Below, in pieces: positions 38,062-47,852 of a stretch of 61,061 nt of DNA; the first letter of the stretch is position 1; each line of letters begins with the position of its first letter. Origin of the DNA: Fidelibacterota bacterium (lineage in GTDB: Bacteria; Pseudomonadota; Alphaproteobacteria; Rhodospirillales; Rhodospirillaceae). Both the position numbers and the translations under genes were made by a program. The notes beneath the pieces were generated by a model, which did no database searches, had not been told where the DNA came from, and worked only from the letters and a program-made list of their open reading frames with translations. The stretch spans positions 1-61,061 of the forward strand of contig CANJPG010000010.1 in NCBI GenBank assembly GCA_947476065.1. The letters run 5' to 3'.

Positions 38062-40593
38062 ATGACTCACTCTCTAGCCCGCCCCCATGCCCCGCGGATG
38101 TCCACGACATTCCAAGACTGGGCGTCCATTCCCAAAGTCCCACTTATGCTCTGCACGCTCGCGGTTTTTGTCACCGCATGGGCAAGCATCACCTATACCC
38201 GCCAGGTCGGCGGTGTGGCGGTGATCTGGCCGTCGGACGCCATCATTCTGGCGTTTATGTTGCGTATGCCGCGCGCGAACTGGGTGCCGCTGCTGCTGGC
38301 CGGTTTTTTCAGCAACGTCATGGCCGATTGGATCGCGGCCGACACGCTGGGTGTGGCGATGCTGCTGTCGGCCTGCAACAGCATCGAAGTTGTGGTCTCG
38401 ATTCTGCTGTTCTCGCGCTTCGTCGCCTTGCCGCCCGATCTGACCCGGGTCGGCACTTTCGCCAGATTCCTGCTGTTTTGCGGTCTTATGGGTCCCGCCG
38501 CCAGCGCCTTGGCGGGGGCCTTGGTTCTCGGCGCGCTGAAGGGCAGCGCGGTCTTGCCCGTCTTCAAGAGCTGGTTCGCGGCGGACTCGCTCGGCGTGCT
38601 GACCGTCACGCCGCTCCTGCTGATGTTGCGGACCGAAGAATGGGAGAAGATCAAAAGCCGTTCCAACCTCCTGCAGACGCTCGGCATCTTCGCGCTGGTG
38701 GCGGCATCGACCTTCGCCATCTTCTGGCAGAACTATTATCCGCTGATGTTTCTGATTTTCCCCTTCCTGATTTTCGCGGCCTTCCATTTGCGCTTTGCCG
38801 GAGCGGCGGTGGCGATGGGCATATTGGCCGTTATTTCCATCCCCCTGACGATCATGGGGCATGGGCCCATTGTCCTGGTACCGGGTATCACATTTAACGA
38901 ACGCATCGTGCTGCTGCAGCTGTTTTTGGCCACGGTCGTCTTTACCGTGCTTCCCATTGCCGCGGTCCTGACCGGGCGTCGCCGGCTTGAACGCGAGACC
39001 GTAGCGGCAAGGCGGGCGGCCGAGCGCGCCAATGCCGCCAAGTCGGCCTTTCTGACGAACATGAGCCACGAGCTGCGCACACCCATGACCGGCATCATGG
39101 GCATGTGCGACCTGCTGCTTGCCAGCGAGCAAACGCCCGAACAGAAGAGCATGACCGAAACGTTGGAGCGGTCGGCGCGCTCCTTCCTCGAATTGCTCAA
39201 CGACCTGCTCGATCTTGCCAAGATAGAAGCCGGGCGCATGGATATCGACGTCAGCGATTTCCGCGTCTCGCAAGTGATGAAGGACGTGCAGGAGTTCTTC
39301 GCGCCGGTGATGAGTCAGAAAGGCCTGGTGTTCAGCGTGCAATGCGCCTCGGCTGATTACGACGTGCTCAGCGGCGACCCCAAGCGTCTGCGCCAGGTCC
39401 TGTTCAACCTGGTCGGCAATGCCCTCAAGTTCACGGACGAGGGTAAGGTGATCGTGCGCTGCCGCCAGGAGTTGCAGGAGGACGGCACGGTGCTCACCGA
39501 GTTCGAGGTGCGAGACACCGGCATCGGCATGTCGGTGGATGCCCAGAGCCGCCTTTTCAAACCCTTTGAGCAGGAAGACAGCTCGACATCGCGGCGCTTC
39601 GGCGGCACCGGACTGGGACTCAACATCAGCAAGCAGATTGTCGAAGCCATGGGCGGATCCATCGGCGCGCAGAGCAGCCAAGGGCAGGGATCGCTGTTCT
39701 TCTTTTCCGTCCGCATGCTTCCGGGGTTGGCAGAAAAGATCGAACGCCGCTTCGCTATTACGCCGGCCCGGATCGGCGGCATGCTGAAGGGCCAAAAGCT
39801 GAAGATCCTGTTTGCCGAGGACAACTCCACGACACAATTTCTGGTGCGTCAGGTCATGGAGATGTGGGGGCACACGGTGGCGGTTGTCGCCAACGGCGAT
39901 CAGGCGGTGGTCAAGGCGCGCGGCGAGCGCTTCGATATCATCCTCATGGACATGCAGATGCCGGTGATGGACGGCGCCGAGGCGGCGCGGGTCATCCGCA
40001 ACGAAAATACGCCCGTTGCCAACATACCCATCATCGCCCTGACCGCAGATGCCATCCCTGAAAGCCGCAAGCGCTACCTGGCGGCCGGCTGTGATGCGGT
40101 GGTGACCAAACCGATTGAATGGAATGTGCTCGCACGCGAAATGAAGCTGCTGGTGGCGGGCAGCGGTCCCAGTGCCGTCGAGGCGGCGGACGACACTGCG
40201 AACGCACACGACGCGCCGCCGCCTATTTTCGACCGCCAGCGCATCGACGGTCTGAGTGAAGGATTGGGGCCGGCGCTGATGGCCGGCCTTCTGGCGCGCT
40301 GCCTCGGCTCGTTCCAGCAGTATCTCGGCGAGGTTGTGAGCCATGTTGACGAAGGTGACCTCGCCAAGGTGCGCCGGTCCGCCCACGATCTCAAAAGCGC
40401 CTGTGCGCAGTTCGGGGCGCTGAAGGCCGGCGAGCTCGCCCGCATGATTGAGGCCGAGATGCCGGATCTGGAGACGATCAAGGCGGCGTTGCCCGAGCTG
40501 GAAAAAAACCTCACCGCGGCGGCGGGGGAAATCCAGCTCATTCACGCTGAGATGGCTGACGCCGGCCCGCGCGCGGGGCGCACCGCCGCGTAG
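38062..40593 (+). CDS. MASE1 hybrid sensor histidine kinase with receiver and Hpt
   Basis: About 843 residues from ATG 38062 (831 from ATG 38098); the start is uncertain. Domains in order: an N-terminal MASE1-like membrane sensor of about eight helices (IWPSDAIILAFMLRMPRANW near residue 50), HisKA with H-box NMSHELRTPMTGIMG, HATPase with N-box NLVGNALKFTD and G-boxes DTGIGMS and FGGTGLGLNI, a receiver with acceptor in IILMDMQMPVMDG, and a C-terminal Hpt with AHDLKSACAQFGA. All phosphorelay residues are intact, so it can carry His-Asp-His transfer. The final partner is not adjacent unless it is the divergent receiver, which lacks an Asp. Confidence 0.9.
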   Translation: MTHSLARPHAPRMSTTFQDWASIPKVPLMLCTLAVFVTAWASITYTRQVGGVAVIWPSDAIILAFMLRMPRANWVPLLLAGFFSNVMADWIAADTLGVAMLLSACNSIEVVVSILLFSRFVALPPDLTRVGTFARFLLFCGLMGPAASALAGALVLGALKGSAVLPVFKSWFAADSLGVLTVTPLLLMLRTEEWEKIKSRSNLLQTLGIFALVAASTFAIFWQNYYPLMFLIFPFLIFAAFHLRFAGAAVAMGILAVISIPLTIMGHGPIVLVPGITFNERIVLLQLFLATVVFTVLPIAAVLTGRRRLERETVAARRAAERANAAKSAFLTNMSHELRTPMTGIMGMCDLLLASEQTPEQKSMTETLERSARSFLELLNDLLDLAKIEAGRMDIDVSDFRVSQVMKDVQEFFAPVMSQKGLVFSVQCASADYDVLSGDPKRLRQVLFNLVGNALKFTDEGKVIVRCRQELQEDGTVLTEFEVRDTGIGMSVDAQSRLFKPFEQEDSSTSRRFGGTGLGLNISKQIVEAMGGSIGAQSSQGQGSLFFFSVRMLPGLAEKIERRFAITPARIGGMLKGQKLKILFAEDNSTTQFLVRQVMEMWGHTVAVVANGDQAVVKARGERFDIILMDMQMPVMDGAEAARVIRNENTPVANIPIIALTADAIPESRKRYLAAGCDAVVTKPIEWNVLAREMKLLVAGSGPSAVEAADDTANAHDAPPPIFDRQRIDGLSEGLGPALMAGLLARCLGSFQQYLGEVVSHVDEGDLAKVRRSAHDLKSACAQFGALKAGELARMIEAEMPDLETIKAALPELEKNLTAAAGEIQLIHAEMADAGPRAGRTAA

Positions 40594-40676
40594 GCGTAGC
40601 TCTAAGCTGCCTTTTCTGTGGATAACCCGTGCGCCGTGCGTGACGCCGAGGGCCTTGCTGTGGAATCCTCCCTTCC

Positions 40677-43600
40677 ATGAACGTTCCCACCCCTGCATCC
40701 GCTTCTGCCAAGGCTTACGCACCCTTCGTGCATCTGCGTGTGCACTCGGCCTATTCCATGGCCGAGGGCGCCATCAAGGTGCCCAAGCTCGTGGGCCTGT
40801 GCGTCGCCAACGCCATGCCGGCGGTGGCGCTCACCGACACCCGCAATCTGTTCGGCGCGCTGGAGTTCTCCTCCGAATGCAGCAAGAACGGCGTACAGCC
40901 GATCATCGGCTGCCAGATTTCCGTGCGCCGCGAAGATGTGCAGACGGGGCATGGCCAAACCGGGCGCTTGCCCGAGCCCGATCAACTGGTGCTGCTGGTC
41001 CAGAACGCCGCCGGTTATGCCAACCTGCTGAAGATCGTCAGCAAGGCCTTCCTCGAAACCACCTCGGGCGAAACGCCGCAGGTGTCGTGGTCCGATATCG
41101 CGGCCCATAGCGCCGGCCTGATCGCACTGACCGGCGGGCCCGCAGGCACGCTGGGGCGCTACCTGCTGGAAGGCCAACGTCCGAAAGCCGAGGATATTCT
41201 CGCCCGGCTCCACGCGATGTTTCCGCAGCGGCTGTACATCGAACTCATGCGTCACGGCATCAAGGCCGAGGAGCGCATCGAGCCTCTGCTCATCGAGATG
41301 GCCTATGACCACAACGTGCCGCTGGTGGCCACCAACGAATGCTTCTTCGCCGACGAAGGCATGTTCACGGCGCATGATGCGCTGATTTGCCTGGCCGAAA
41401 AGTCCTTCGTCTCGGTCCACAACCGTCGCCGCCTGACGCCCCATCACCGCTTCAAGTCGGCCGAGGAAATGGTGGCACTTTTCGCCGACCTGCCCGAAGC
41501 GATTGCCAACACTTTGGTCGTCGCTCAGCGCTGCGCCTTCAAGGTGGACGAACGTAAGCCGATCCTGCCGCGCTCGCCCAAAACCGGCGACCGCACCGAG
41601 GACGAAGCCTTGCGCGACACCGCGCGCGCGGGTCTTGAACAGAGATTAATCACCCAGATTTACAAGCCGGAGATGACCGACGAGGAACGCGCCGCCGCCG
41701 CCAAGCCCTACAAAGAGCGGCTGGAGTACGAAGCCGACGTCATCGTCAAAATGGGTTTCCCCGGCTACTTCATGATCGTGGCCGACTTCATCCAGTGGGC
41801 CAAGGAGCAGGGCATTCCGGTGGGACCGGGCCGCGGTTCGGGCGCGGGTTCGGTCGTCGCCTGGTCCCTAACCATCACCGATATCGACCCCATCCGTTTC
41901 AATCTGCTGTTCGAGCGTTTCTTGAACCCCGAACGCGTGTCCATGCCCGACTTCGATATCGACTTCTGCCAGGACCGGCGCGGCGAGGTCATCAATTACG
42001 TGCAGCGCGAATATGGCCGCGACCGGGTGGCGCAGATCATCACCTTCGGAAAGCTTCAGGCCCGCGCGGTGCTGCGCGGCGTCGGTCGCGTGCTCGAGAT
42101 GCCGCTCGGCTATGTCGATAAGATCTGCAAAATGGTGCCGATGAATCCGGCCAAGCCCGTGACCTTGGGCGAGGCTGTCGCCAGCGAGCCCGATCTGCAG
42201 AACCTGCGCGACACCGACGACAACGTGCGTCACCTCATCGACATCTCGCTGAAGCTGGAAGGGCTTTATGCCCACGCTTCGACCCACGCCGCAGGTCTTG
42301 TCATCGGCGATAGGCCACTGGCTGAACTCGTGCCGCTCTACCGCGATCCGGCGTCGGACATGCCGGTGACCCAGTTCAACATGAAATGGGTCGAGCAGGC
42401 GGGGCTGGTGAAGTTCGACTTCCTGGGCCTGAAGACATTGACCGTGCTCGACCGCGCCGTGAAGCTGATCAAGTTGCGCGGCATTGATATCGACCTGGCC
42501 ACGCTGCCCTTCGACGACAAGCTCACATTTGCGATGCTGATGCGCGCCGATGCTGCCGGCGTGTTCCAGTTTGAAAGTACCGGCATGCGCGACGTGCTGC
42601 GCAAGCTCAAGCCCGACGTGTTCGAAGACCTGATCGCCGTGGTGGCCTTGTACCGTCCGGGCCCCATGGACAACATCGACAGCTTCATCAACCGCAAACA
42701 CGGCCGCGAGCCCATTGACTATATGCATCCGAGCCTTGAGCCGATCTTGAAAGAGACCTACGGCATCATGGTCTACCAGGAGCAGGTCATGCAGGCCGCG
42801 CAGATCATTGCCGGCTACAGCCTGGGCGGCGCCGACCTCTTGCGCCGCGCCATGGGCAAGAAAGTGCAGTCCGAGATGGACGCGCAGCGCGCTAACTTCG
42901 TCGAAGGTGCGGGCGCGCACGGTCTTACCAAGGACCGGGCAACGCATATCTTCGACACGATTGATAAATTCGCGGGCTATGGGTTCAACAAATCCCACGC
43001 CGCGGCCTATGCGTTGGTTGCCTACCAGACCGCCTACCTGAAAGCGAACTATCCCGTCGAATTCATGGCCGCGACCATGACGCTCGACATGCATAACACC
43101 GACAAGCTGGCGTTCTTCCGCGCCGAGCTCACGCGCCTTAACATCACTATTCTCCCGCCCGACGTGAATGCCTCGGATGTGACCTTCAGCGTCGAGAACG
43201 GCGCGATCCGCTATGCGCTCGCTGCCGTGAAGAACGTCGGCGTGGGCGCCATGGAAGAACTGGTCAAGGCGCGCCGCAAAGGCGGGCCTTTCAAGAGTCT
43301 GACCGATTTCGCCAATCGCCTCGACGGCGGCGTCATCAACAAGCGGTTGCTGGAAAACTTGGTGAAGTCGGGGGCCCTCGACAGCCTGCACGAAAACCGC
43401 GCCCAGGTTTTTGAGGGCGTCGAGACGCTCTTGCGCCACGCGCAAAGCAAGGTCAGCGACCGCGCGTCGAAGCAAGTCAGCCTGTTCGGCGCGGACGATA
43501 GCTCGAGCAAGATCACGCTGCCCAATGTGCCCGACTGGCGGCGCATGGAGCGCCTGAGCAACGAATGCGAGGCCATCGGCTTTTATCTATCGTCCCATCC

Positions 43601-44165
43601 CTTGGATGCCTTCTCGGGCACGCTGGAATCGCTGAAAGTCGTCAAGGCCAAGGACGTGCCGTATCTCACGGCCCAGGACTGCGCCATGCCGATCAGGATG
43701 GCCGGCACCTTCACCACCAAGCGAGAGCGCATCGGCAAGCGCGGCAATAAATATGCCTTCGTGATGCTGTCCGACGACACCGGATCCTTTGAATGCATGA
43801 TGTTCTCGGAAGTATTGGCGGCCTCGCGCGAGCTGCTGGATTCGGAACTGCCGCTCTTGCTGACGCTCGATGCGCAGTTGGAGAACGACAAGGTCCGCCT
43901 GCTGGCCACACGGGTGGATTCTTTGGAACGGGTGCTGGCCGCGAAGGTGCGCAATCTCAAGATCAGGATTTCGCCCGACCTACCCGTTGCGGAGCTGCTC
44001 GACCTGATGACCAAAGACGGCCGCGGCAAGGGCAGGGTGGTCCTCGAAACCCGCTCCAACGGCCACTGGATCGACGTGGCCCTTCCCGGCGGTTATGCGA
44101 TCCAGGCCAAGACCTTCTCCGGCCTCAAGGACATGGTCGGCGTGGTGGAGATGCGGGAGTTCTGA
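40677..44165 (+). CDS. dnaE: DNA polymerase III subunit alpha
   Basis: A 1162-residue replicative polymerase, class DnaE1. N-terminal PHP domain (FVHLRVHSAYSMAEGAI; LTDTRNLFGALEFS), the polymerase active site with the two catalytic Asp in SMPDFDIDFCQDRRGEV near residue 425, GPGRGSGAGSVVAW, and the helical fingers with KSHAAAYALVAYQTAY. The C-terminal OB and tau-binding regions follow (RMAGTFTTKRERIGKRGNKYAF). Length matches DnaE1 rather than error-prone DnaE2. Confidence 0.98.
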   Translation: MNVPTPASASAKAYAPFVHLRVHSAYSMAEGAIKVPKLVGLCVANAMPAVALTDTRNLFGALEFSSECSKNGVQPIIGCQISVRREDVQTGHGQTGRLPEPDQLVLLVQNAAGYANLLKIVSKAFLETTSGETPQVSWSDIAAHSAGLIALTGGPAGTLGRYLLEGQRPKAEDILARLHAMFPQRLYIELMRHGIKAEERIEPLLIEMAYDHNVPLVATNECFFADEGMFTAHDALICLAEKSFVSVHNRRRLTPHHRFKSAEEMVALFADLPEAIANTLVVAQRCAFKVDERKPILPRSPKTGDRTEDEALRDTARAGLEQRLITQIYKPEMTDEERAAAAKPYKERLEYEADVIVKMGFPGYFMIVADFIQWAKEQGIPVGPGRGSGAGSVVAWSLTITDIDPIRFNLLFERFLNPERVSMPDFDIDFCQDRRGEVINYVQREYGRDRVAQIITFGKLQARAVLRGVGRVLEMPLGYVDKICKMVPMNPAKPVTLGEAVASEPDLQNLRDTDDNVRHLIDISLKLEGLYAHASTHAAGLVIGDRPLAELVPLYRDPASDMPVTQFNMKWVEQAGLVKFDFLGLKTLTVLDRAVKLIKLRGIDIDLATLPFDDKLTFAMLMRADAAGVFQFESTGMRDVLRKLKPDVFEDLIAVVALYRPGPMDNIDSFINRKHGREPIDYMHPSLEPILKETYGIMVYQEQVMQAAQIIAGYSLGGADLLRRAMGKKVQSEMDAQRANFVEGAGAHGLTKDRATHIFDTIDKFAGYGFNKSHAAAYALVAYQTAYLKANYPVEFMAATMTLDMHNTDKLAFFRAELTRLNITILPPDVNASDVTFSVENGAIRYALAAVKNVGVGAMEELVKARRKGGPFKSLTDFANRLDGGVINKRLLENLVKSGALDSLHENRAQVFEGVETLLRHAQSKVSDRASKQVSLFGADDSSSKITLPNVPDWRRMERLSNECEAIGFYLSSHPLDAFSGTLESLKVVKAKDVPYLTAQDCAMPIRMAGTFTTKRERIGKRGNKYAFVMLSDDTGSFECMMFSEVLAASRELLDSELPLLLTLDAQLENDKVRLLATRVDSLERVLAAKVRNLKIRISPDLPVAELLDLMTKDGRGKGRVVLETRSNGHWIDVALPGGYAIQAKTFSGLKDMVGVVEMREF

Positions 44166-44169
44166 TGAT

Positions 44170-44254
44170 CTCCCCTGTCGTCCTGGGATTTATTCCGAGG
44201 ACCCAGGGTGGCGGCCACTGGGCGTGACGCATTGGCCCCTGGATGACGGTGGAG
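44170..44254. repeat. Palindromic intergenic repeat element
   Basis: An imperfect inverted repeat. Left arm CTCCCCTGTCGTCCTGGGA (44170-44188); right arm CCCCTGGATGACGGTGGAG (44236-44254), which pairs at about 13 of 19 positions. The interior contains GGACCCAGGG and a variable loop. The GTCATCC-(T/C)GGG and GGATGACGG ends resemble dispersed intergenic palindromes that I recall from alphaproteobacterial genomes. Only this copy is visible here. Confidence 0.5.
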
Positions 44255-44317
44255 TTCGGTAAGTCATTGGAAGTACTGTACAAATATATGGCGGCCTCCG
44301 CCACATCCAGCAAATCC

Positions 44318-44346
44318 TTGCCTTTCCCGCCCTAACCCCCTACATA
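44318..44346 (+). promoter_or_regulatory. Candidate promoter of rpsB
   Basis: TTGCCT, 17 bases, TACATA (3 of 6), about 120 bases before the rpsB ATG. Weak but the only well-spaced pair seen in the gap. Confidence 0.3.
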
Positions 44347-44467
44347 GCCCTCCATTCCACACGCGGGTGCGGTCGCTCAGGTGTTCTGAGAGTCCATTCC
44401 GGTGTCGGTCCAATTCCGGACTGATTCCACCACCTGCGGAGGCACAACCGGAAAAAAAGAGGATCAC

Positions 44468-45346
44468 ATGGCTGAATTGCCGTCTTTTTCCATGCGCCAG
44501 CTTATCGAAGCTGGTTGCCACTTCGGACATAACACCCGCCGCTGGAACCCCAAGATGAAGTCGTACCTGTTCGGGGTACGCGATGGGGTTCACATCATCG
44601 ATCTGCAGCAGAGCGTTCCCTTGCTCGCCCGCGCCATGCAGGCCATTCACGACGTCACCGCCGCCGGCGGCCGCGTGCTGTTCGTCGGCACCAAGCGCCA
44701 GGCCCAGGACATCGTCAAGGAATACGCCGAGCGTTGCGGCCAATACTACGTCAACCACCGTTGGCTGGGCGGCACGCTCACCAACTGGAAGACCGTTTCT
44801 CACTCGATCAAGCGCCTGAAGGATTTGGAAGTGCGCTTGGCCAATACCGAGCAGCTGGCCGGTTTGACCAAGAAAGAGCAGCTGACCCTCGCGCGCGATC
44901 AGGAAAAGCTCAACCGTTCGCTCGGCGGCATCAAGGACATGGGCGGCCTGCCCGATATCCTGTTCGTGATCGATACGAATAAAGAAGCCATCGCGGTTGC
45001 CGAAGCCCGCGTGCTGAACATCCCGGTCGTGGCCGTGCTCGACAGCAACTCCGATCCGGCGGGCATCACCTACCCGATCCCGGGCAACGACGACGCCATC
45101 CGCGCGATCAAGTTGTACTGTGAATTGGTCGCCAACACCGTGCTCACCGGCATCAAGGACGAAATGAAGTCCTCGGGCGTCGATATCGGCGCGAACGAAG
45201 CCGCTCCGGCCGAAGCTTTGCCCGGCGAAGAGGGCGAACCCACGGAAGACGGCAAAACCCAGGTGGTCGTGAAGAAGTCGCGCAGCAAGTCGCGCAGCCC
45301 AAAAAAGGCTGACGGCGCTGCCGCCGGCGAAGAAGTGACCGCTTAA
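44468..45346 (+). CDS. rpsB: 30S ribosomal protein S2
   Basis: A 292-residue ribosomal protein of the small subunit. Start [31 protein letters not shown] (read in pieces) at ATG 44468. Signatures: [30 protein letters not shown], and the [20 protein letters not shown] segment. Compared with about 240-260 residues in most bacteria, it has a roughly 40-residue C-terminal tail, acidic then basic ([12 protein letters not shown] then [12 protein letters not shown]). Such tails are known in alphaproteobacteria. tsf follows, the usual pair. Confidence 0.97.
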   Translation: MAELPSFSMRQLIEAGCHFGHNTRRWNPKMKSYLFGVRDGVHIIDLQQSVPLLARAMQAIHDVTAAGGRVLFVGTKRQAQDIVKEYAERCGQYYVNHRWLGGTLTNWKTVSHSIKRLKDLEVRLANTEQLAGLTKKEQLTLARDQEKLNRSLGGIKDMGGLPDILFVIDTNKEAIAVAEARVLNIPVVAVLDSNSDPAGITYPIPGNDDAIRAIKLYCELVANTVLTGIKDEMKSSGVDIGANEAAPAEALPGEEGEPTEDGKTQVVVKKSRSKSRSPKKADGAAAGEEVTA

Positions 45347-45384
45347 TCAGCGTTCGCTGAAATCACCGCACTTTAATACGCGGG

Positions 45385-45416
45385 CGGCGCTGTTCTTTGT
45401 AAAAGGGGCAGCGCCG
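45385..45416 (+). promoter_or_regulatory. rpsB-tsf intergenic hairpin
   Basis: CGGCGCTG and CAGCGCCG form a perfect 8-bp stem with a 16-base loop, 28 bases before the tsf ATG. It may attenuate or process the rpsB-tsf transcript. Confidence 0.4.
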
Positions 45417-45444
45417 GTCGCATTTTGACCGAACGAGGATACCC

Positions 45445-46380
45445 ATGGCTCAGATTACCGCTCAATTGGTGAAAGACCTGCGCGAGAAGACCGGCGCGGG
45501 CATGATGGACTGCAAGAACGCGCTCTCGGAAACGGGTGGCGACTTTGAAGGCGCCATCGACTGGCTGCGCAAGAAGGGCCTGTCGCAGGCCGCCAAGAAA
45601 TCCAGCCGCATCGCCGCCGAAGGCCTGGTCGGTGTGGCGACGGCCGGCAATGCCGGCGCCGTCATCGAAATCAATGCCGAAACCGATTTCGTCGCGCGCA
45701 ACGTCCTGTTCCAGGACTTCGTCGACGCCGCCGCGAAGATTGCGCTCGAGGTCAAGGGCGACATCGAAGTGCTGAAGGGCAAGCCGCATCCGGGCGAAAG
45801 CCGTACCGTCGCCGACCAGCTGACCCACCTGATCGCCACCATCGGCGAGAACATGGCCATCCGCCGCGCGACCGCCCTGGCCGTCGAGAAGGGTGTTGTG
45901 ACGTCCTACATCCACACGGCCATCCGTCCCGGCCTCGGCCGCATCGGTGTGCTCGTCGCCCTTGAGTCGACGGGCGATACTGAGAAGTTGACGGCGCTCG
46001 GCAAGCAGATCGCCATGCATGTGGCTGCCGCCAATCCGCAGTTCCTTAATATCTCGGATGTCGATAACGCCAGCCTGGAGCGCGAAAAGGCCATTTACCG
46101 CGATCAGGCGATTGCTTCAGGCAAGCCCGCCGACATCGCCGAGAAGATGGTCGTGGGCCGTATGCGCAAGTACTACGAAGAAGTCGTTCTGCTCGAGCAG
46201 CCCTACATCATGGACGACAAGTCCAAGGTCTCGCAGGCTGTCGAAAAGGCCGCCAAGGAGATCGGCGCGCCGGTGAAACTCGCCGGTTTCGCCCGCTTCG
46301 GCCTGGGAGAAGGCATCGAGAAGAAAGAAGAAGACTTCGCTGCGGAAGTCGCGGCCGTCTCGGGCGTCAAAAAAGCCTAA
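45445..46380 (+). CDS. tsf: Elongation factor Ts
   Basis: A 311-residue nucleotide-exchange factor for EF-Tu. Start [27 protein letters not shown] shows both the UBA-like N-domain and the TGAGMMDCK signature. The dimerisation and core parts contain [12 protein letters not shown] (TDFV motif contacting EF-Tu) and the [10 protein letters not shown] segment. Length is typical for alphaproteobacteria. A strong terminator follows, so rpsB-tsf forms a unit. Confidence 0.97.
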   Translation: MAQITAQLVKDLREKTGAGMMDCKNALSETGGDFEGAIDWLRKKGLSQAAKKSSRIAAEGLVGVATAGNAGAVIEINAETDFVARNVLFQDFVDAAAKIALEVKGDIEVLKGKPHPGESRTVADQLTHLIATIGENMAIRRATALAVEKGVVTSYIHTAIRPGLGRIGVLVALESTGDTEKLTALGKQIAMHVAAANPQFLNISDVDNASLEREKAIYRDQAIASGKPADIAEKMVVGRMRKYYEEVVLLEQPYIMDDKSKVSQAVEKAAKEIGAPVKLAGFARFGLGEGIEKKEEDFAAEVAAVSGVKKA

Positions 46381-46414
46381 GCATTAGACGGCGTTCAGTA
46401 TCTAGCAGTTCCGG

Positions 46415-46445
46415 GCGGCGCGGTTTATGATATCAACCGCGCCGC
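46415..46445. other. Perfect 11-bp hairpin downstream of tsf
   Basis: GCGGCGCGGTT (46415-46425) and AACCGCGCCGC (46435-46445) with a 9-base loop, placed just before the T-tailed terminator. It may stabilise the rpsB-tsf mRNA end. Confidence 0.5.
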
Positions 46446-46458
46446 AAACCGGCTCCAC

Positions 46459-46484
46459 AGGGACGGCAAAAACCGTCCCTTTTT
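46459..46484 (+). terminator. Intrinsic terminator of tsf
   Basis: AGGGACGG and CCGTCCCT form an 8-bp stem with loop CAAAAA, followed by TTTT. Confidence 0.85.
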
Positions 46485-46551
46485 CATGGGCTTAGCGCCC
46501 AGGTCTACATACACAGGGAGCCGGCGCGGTCGTGCCGCTAAGGGGTAGGGA

Positions 46552-47280
46552 ATGGGCCAAGGTCTGCCGTTCAAGCGCGTCCTTCTGAAGATTTCCGGCG
46601 AGGGCCTAATGGGCACCGCCGACTATGGCCTGCATGGCGAGACCGTCAAAAAGCTGGCGCTCGAGGTCAAATCCGTCACCGCCATGGGTCGGGAGGTGTG
46701 CTTGGTCATCGGCGGCGGCAACATCTTCCGCGGGGTCTCCAACGCCGCCAAGGGCATGGACCGCACCAGCGCCGATTACATGGGCATGCTGGCCACGGTC
46801 ATAAATGCACTCGCGGTGCAGAACGCGCTCGAGCAGCAGGGCGTGCCCACGCGCGTGCAGTCGGCCATCGGTATGTCGCAGGTCTGCGAGCCCTATATCC
46901 GCCGGCGCGCCATGCGCCATCTCGAAAAAGGCCGCGTGGTGATTTTCGCCGCCGGCACCGGCAATCCGTTTTTCACCACCGACACGGCTGCGGCCTTGCG
47001 CGCCGTCGAGATGAACTGCGATGCCCTGATGAAGGCGACCCAGGTTGACGGGGTCTATGACTCCGATCCCAAGAAGAACCCGGCGGCAAAGCGCTACGAC
47101 CGCCTGACTTTCGACAAAGTCATCGCTGACGATCTCAGGGTCATGGATACGGCGGCCATTGCCCTGGCGCGGGAGAACAAACTGCCGATCGTGGTTTTCA
47201 ACATGCATGAAGACAATGCCATGATGCGCGTGTTCGAGGGCAAAGGCCTGTACACGGTCATCTCGAATACCGCTGCTTAA
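46552..47280 (+). CDS. pyrH: UMP kinase
   Basis: A 242-residue amino-acid-kinase-fold enzyme that phosphorylates UMP to UDP. Motifs: [13 protein letters not shown] at the N-terminus, [31 protein letters not shown]-like (seen as [17 protein letters not shown]), and [21 protein letters not shown]. It is the first gene of the pyrH-frr-uppS-cdsA-dxr-rseP-bamA-lpx run. Confidence 0.97.
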   Translation: MGQGLPFKRVLLKISGEGLMGTADYGLHGETVKKLALEVKSVTAMGREVCLVIGGGNIFRGVSNAAKGMDRTSADYMGMLATVINALAVQNALEQQGVPTRVQSAIGMSQVCEPYIRRRAMRHLEKGRVVIFAAGTGNPFFTTDTAAALRAVEMNCDALMKATQVDGVYDSDPKKNPAAKRYDRLTFDKVIADDLRVMDTAAIALARENKLPIVVFNMHEDNAMMRVFEGKGLYTVISNTAA

Positions 47281-47291
47281 AGGGGGCAACT

Positions 47292-47852
47292 ATGAATTAT
47301 GCGGCACTGAAAAAAGACCTGGATCACAAGATGGCGGTCAGCATCGAGCACGCCAAAAAGGAATTCAGCGGGCTGCGCACCGGGCGCGCCACCACCAGCC
47401 TGCTCGAGAACGTGATGGTCGATGCCTACGGCTCGAAGATGCCGCTTAACCAGTGCGGCAGCGTCTCGGTGCCGGAGCCCCGCCTGCTGTCGGTCTCGGT
47501 CTGGGACAAGGGCCTGGCCAAGGCGGTCGAGAAGGCCATCCGCGATGCCAACCTGGGCCTCAACCCCATGGCCGACGGCACGCTAATCCGCGTGCCCATT
47601 CCGCCGCTGACGGCTGAACGCCGCGTCGAGCTGACCAAAGTGGCGCACAAGTACGCCGAGAACGCCCGGGTCGCGATCCGTAACGTGCGCCGCGACGGCA
47701 ACGAAGCGCTGAAGAAGATGGAAAAGGACGGCGAAATCTCCCAGGACGATCACCGCAAGCACAGCGACGAAGTCCAGAAGATGACCGACCAGTACATCGC
47801 CAAGGTCGATGAAGCCCTGAAGGCCAAGGAAACGGAGATCACCCAGGTTTGA
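47292..47852 (+). CDS. frr: Ribosome recycling factor
   Basis: A 186-residue protein that splits ribosomes after termination with EF-G. Two-domain family pattern: [18 protein letters not shown] near residue 20, [14 protein letters not shown], and the C-terminal helix [24 protein letters not shown] (in pieces). It starts 11 bases after pyrH and shares TGATG with uppS. Confidence 0.97.
   Translation: MNYAALKKDLDHKMAVSIEHAKKEFSGLRTGRATTSLLENVMVDAYGSKMPLNQCGSVSVPEPRLLSVSVWDKGLAKAVEKAIRDANLGLNPMADGTLIRVPIPPLTAERRVELTKVAHKYAENARVAIRNVRRDGNEALKKMEKDGEISQDDHRKHSDEVQKMTDQYIAKVDEALKAKETEITQV

Larger units (their letters stand above)
44166..44467. other. dnaE-rpsB intergenic region (302 bp)
   Basis: No gene. 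It contains a palindromic repeat element (44170-44254), a possible rpsB promoter near 44318-44346, and an rpsB leader of roughly 115 nt with partially self-complementary GGTCC/GGACC-like segments (about 44395-44425). A regulatory leader bound by S2 is possible, but I see no conserved motif. Confidence 0.55.

Noticed and set aside
38074-40722. 882-codon open frame antisense to the hybrid kinase
   Set aside because: Composition (His/Gln/Arg-rich) and lack of any family pattern mark it as a shadow of the sense gene.
41868-43475. 535-codon open frame antisense to dnaE
   Set aside because: High-GC shadow of a conserved gene; no recognisable domain and His/Val/Gln-biased composition.
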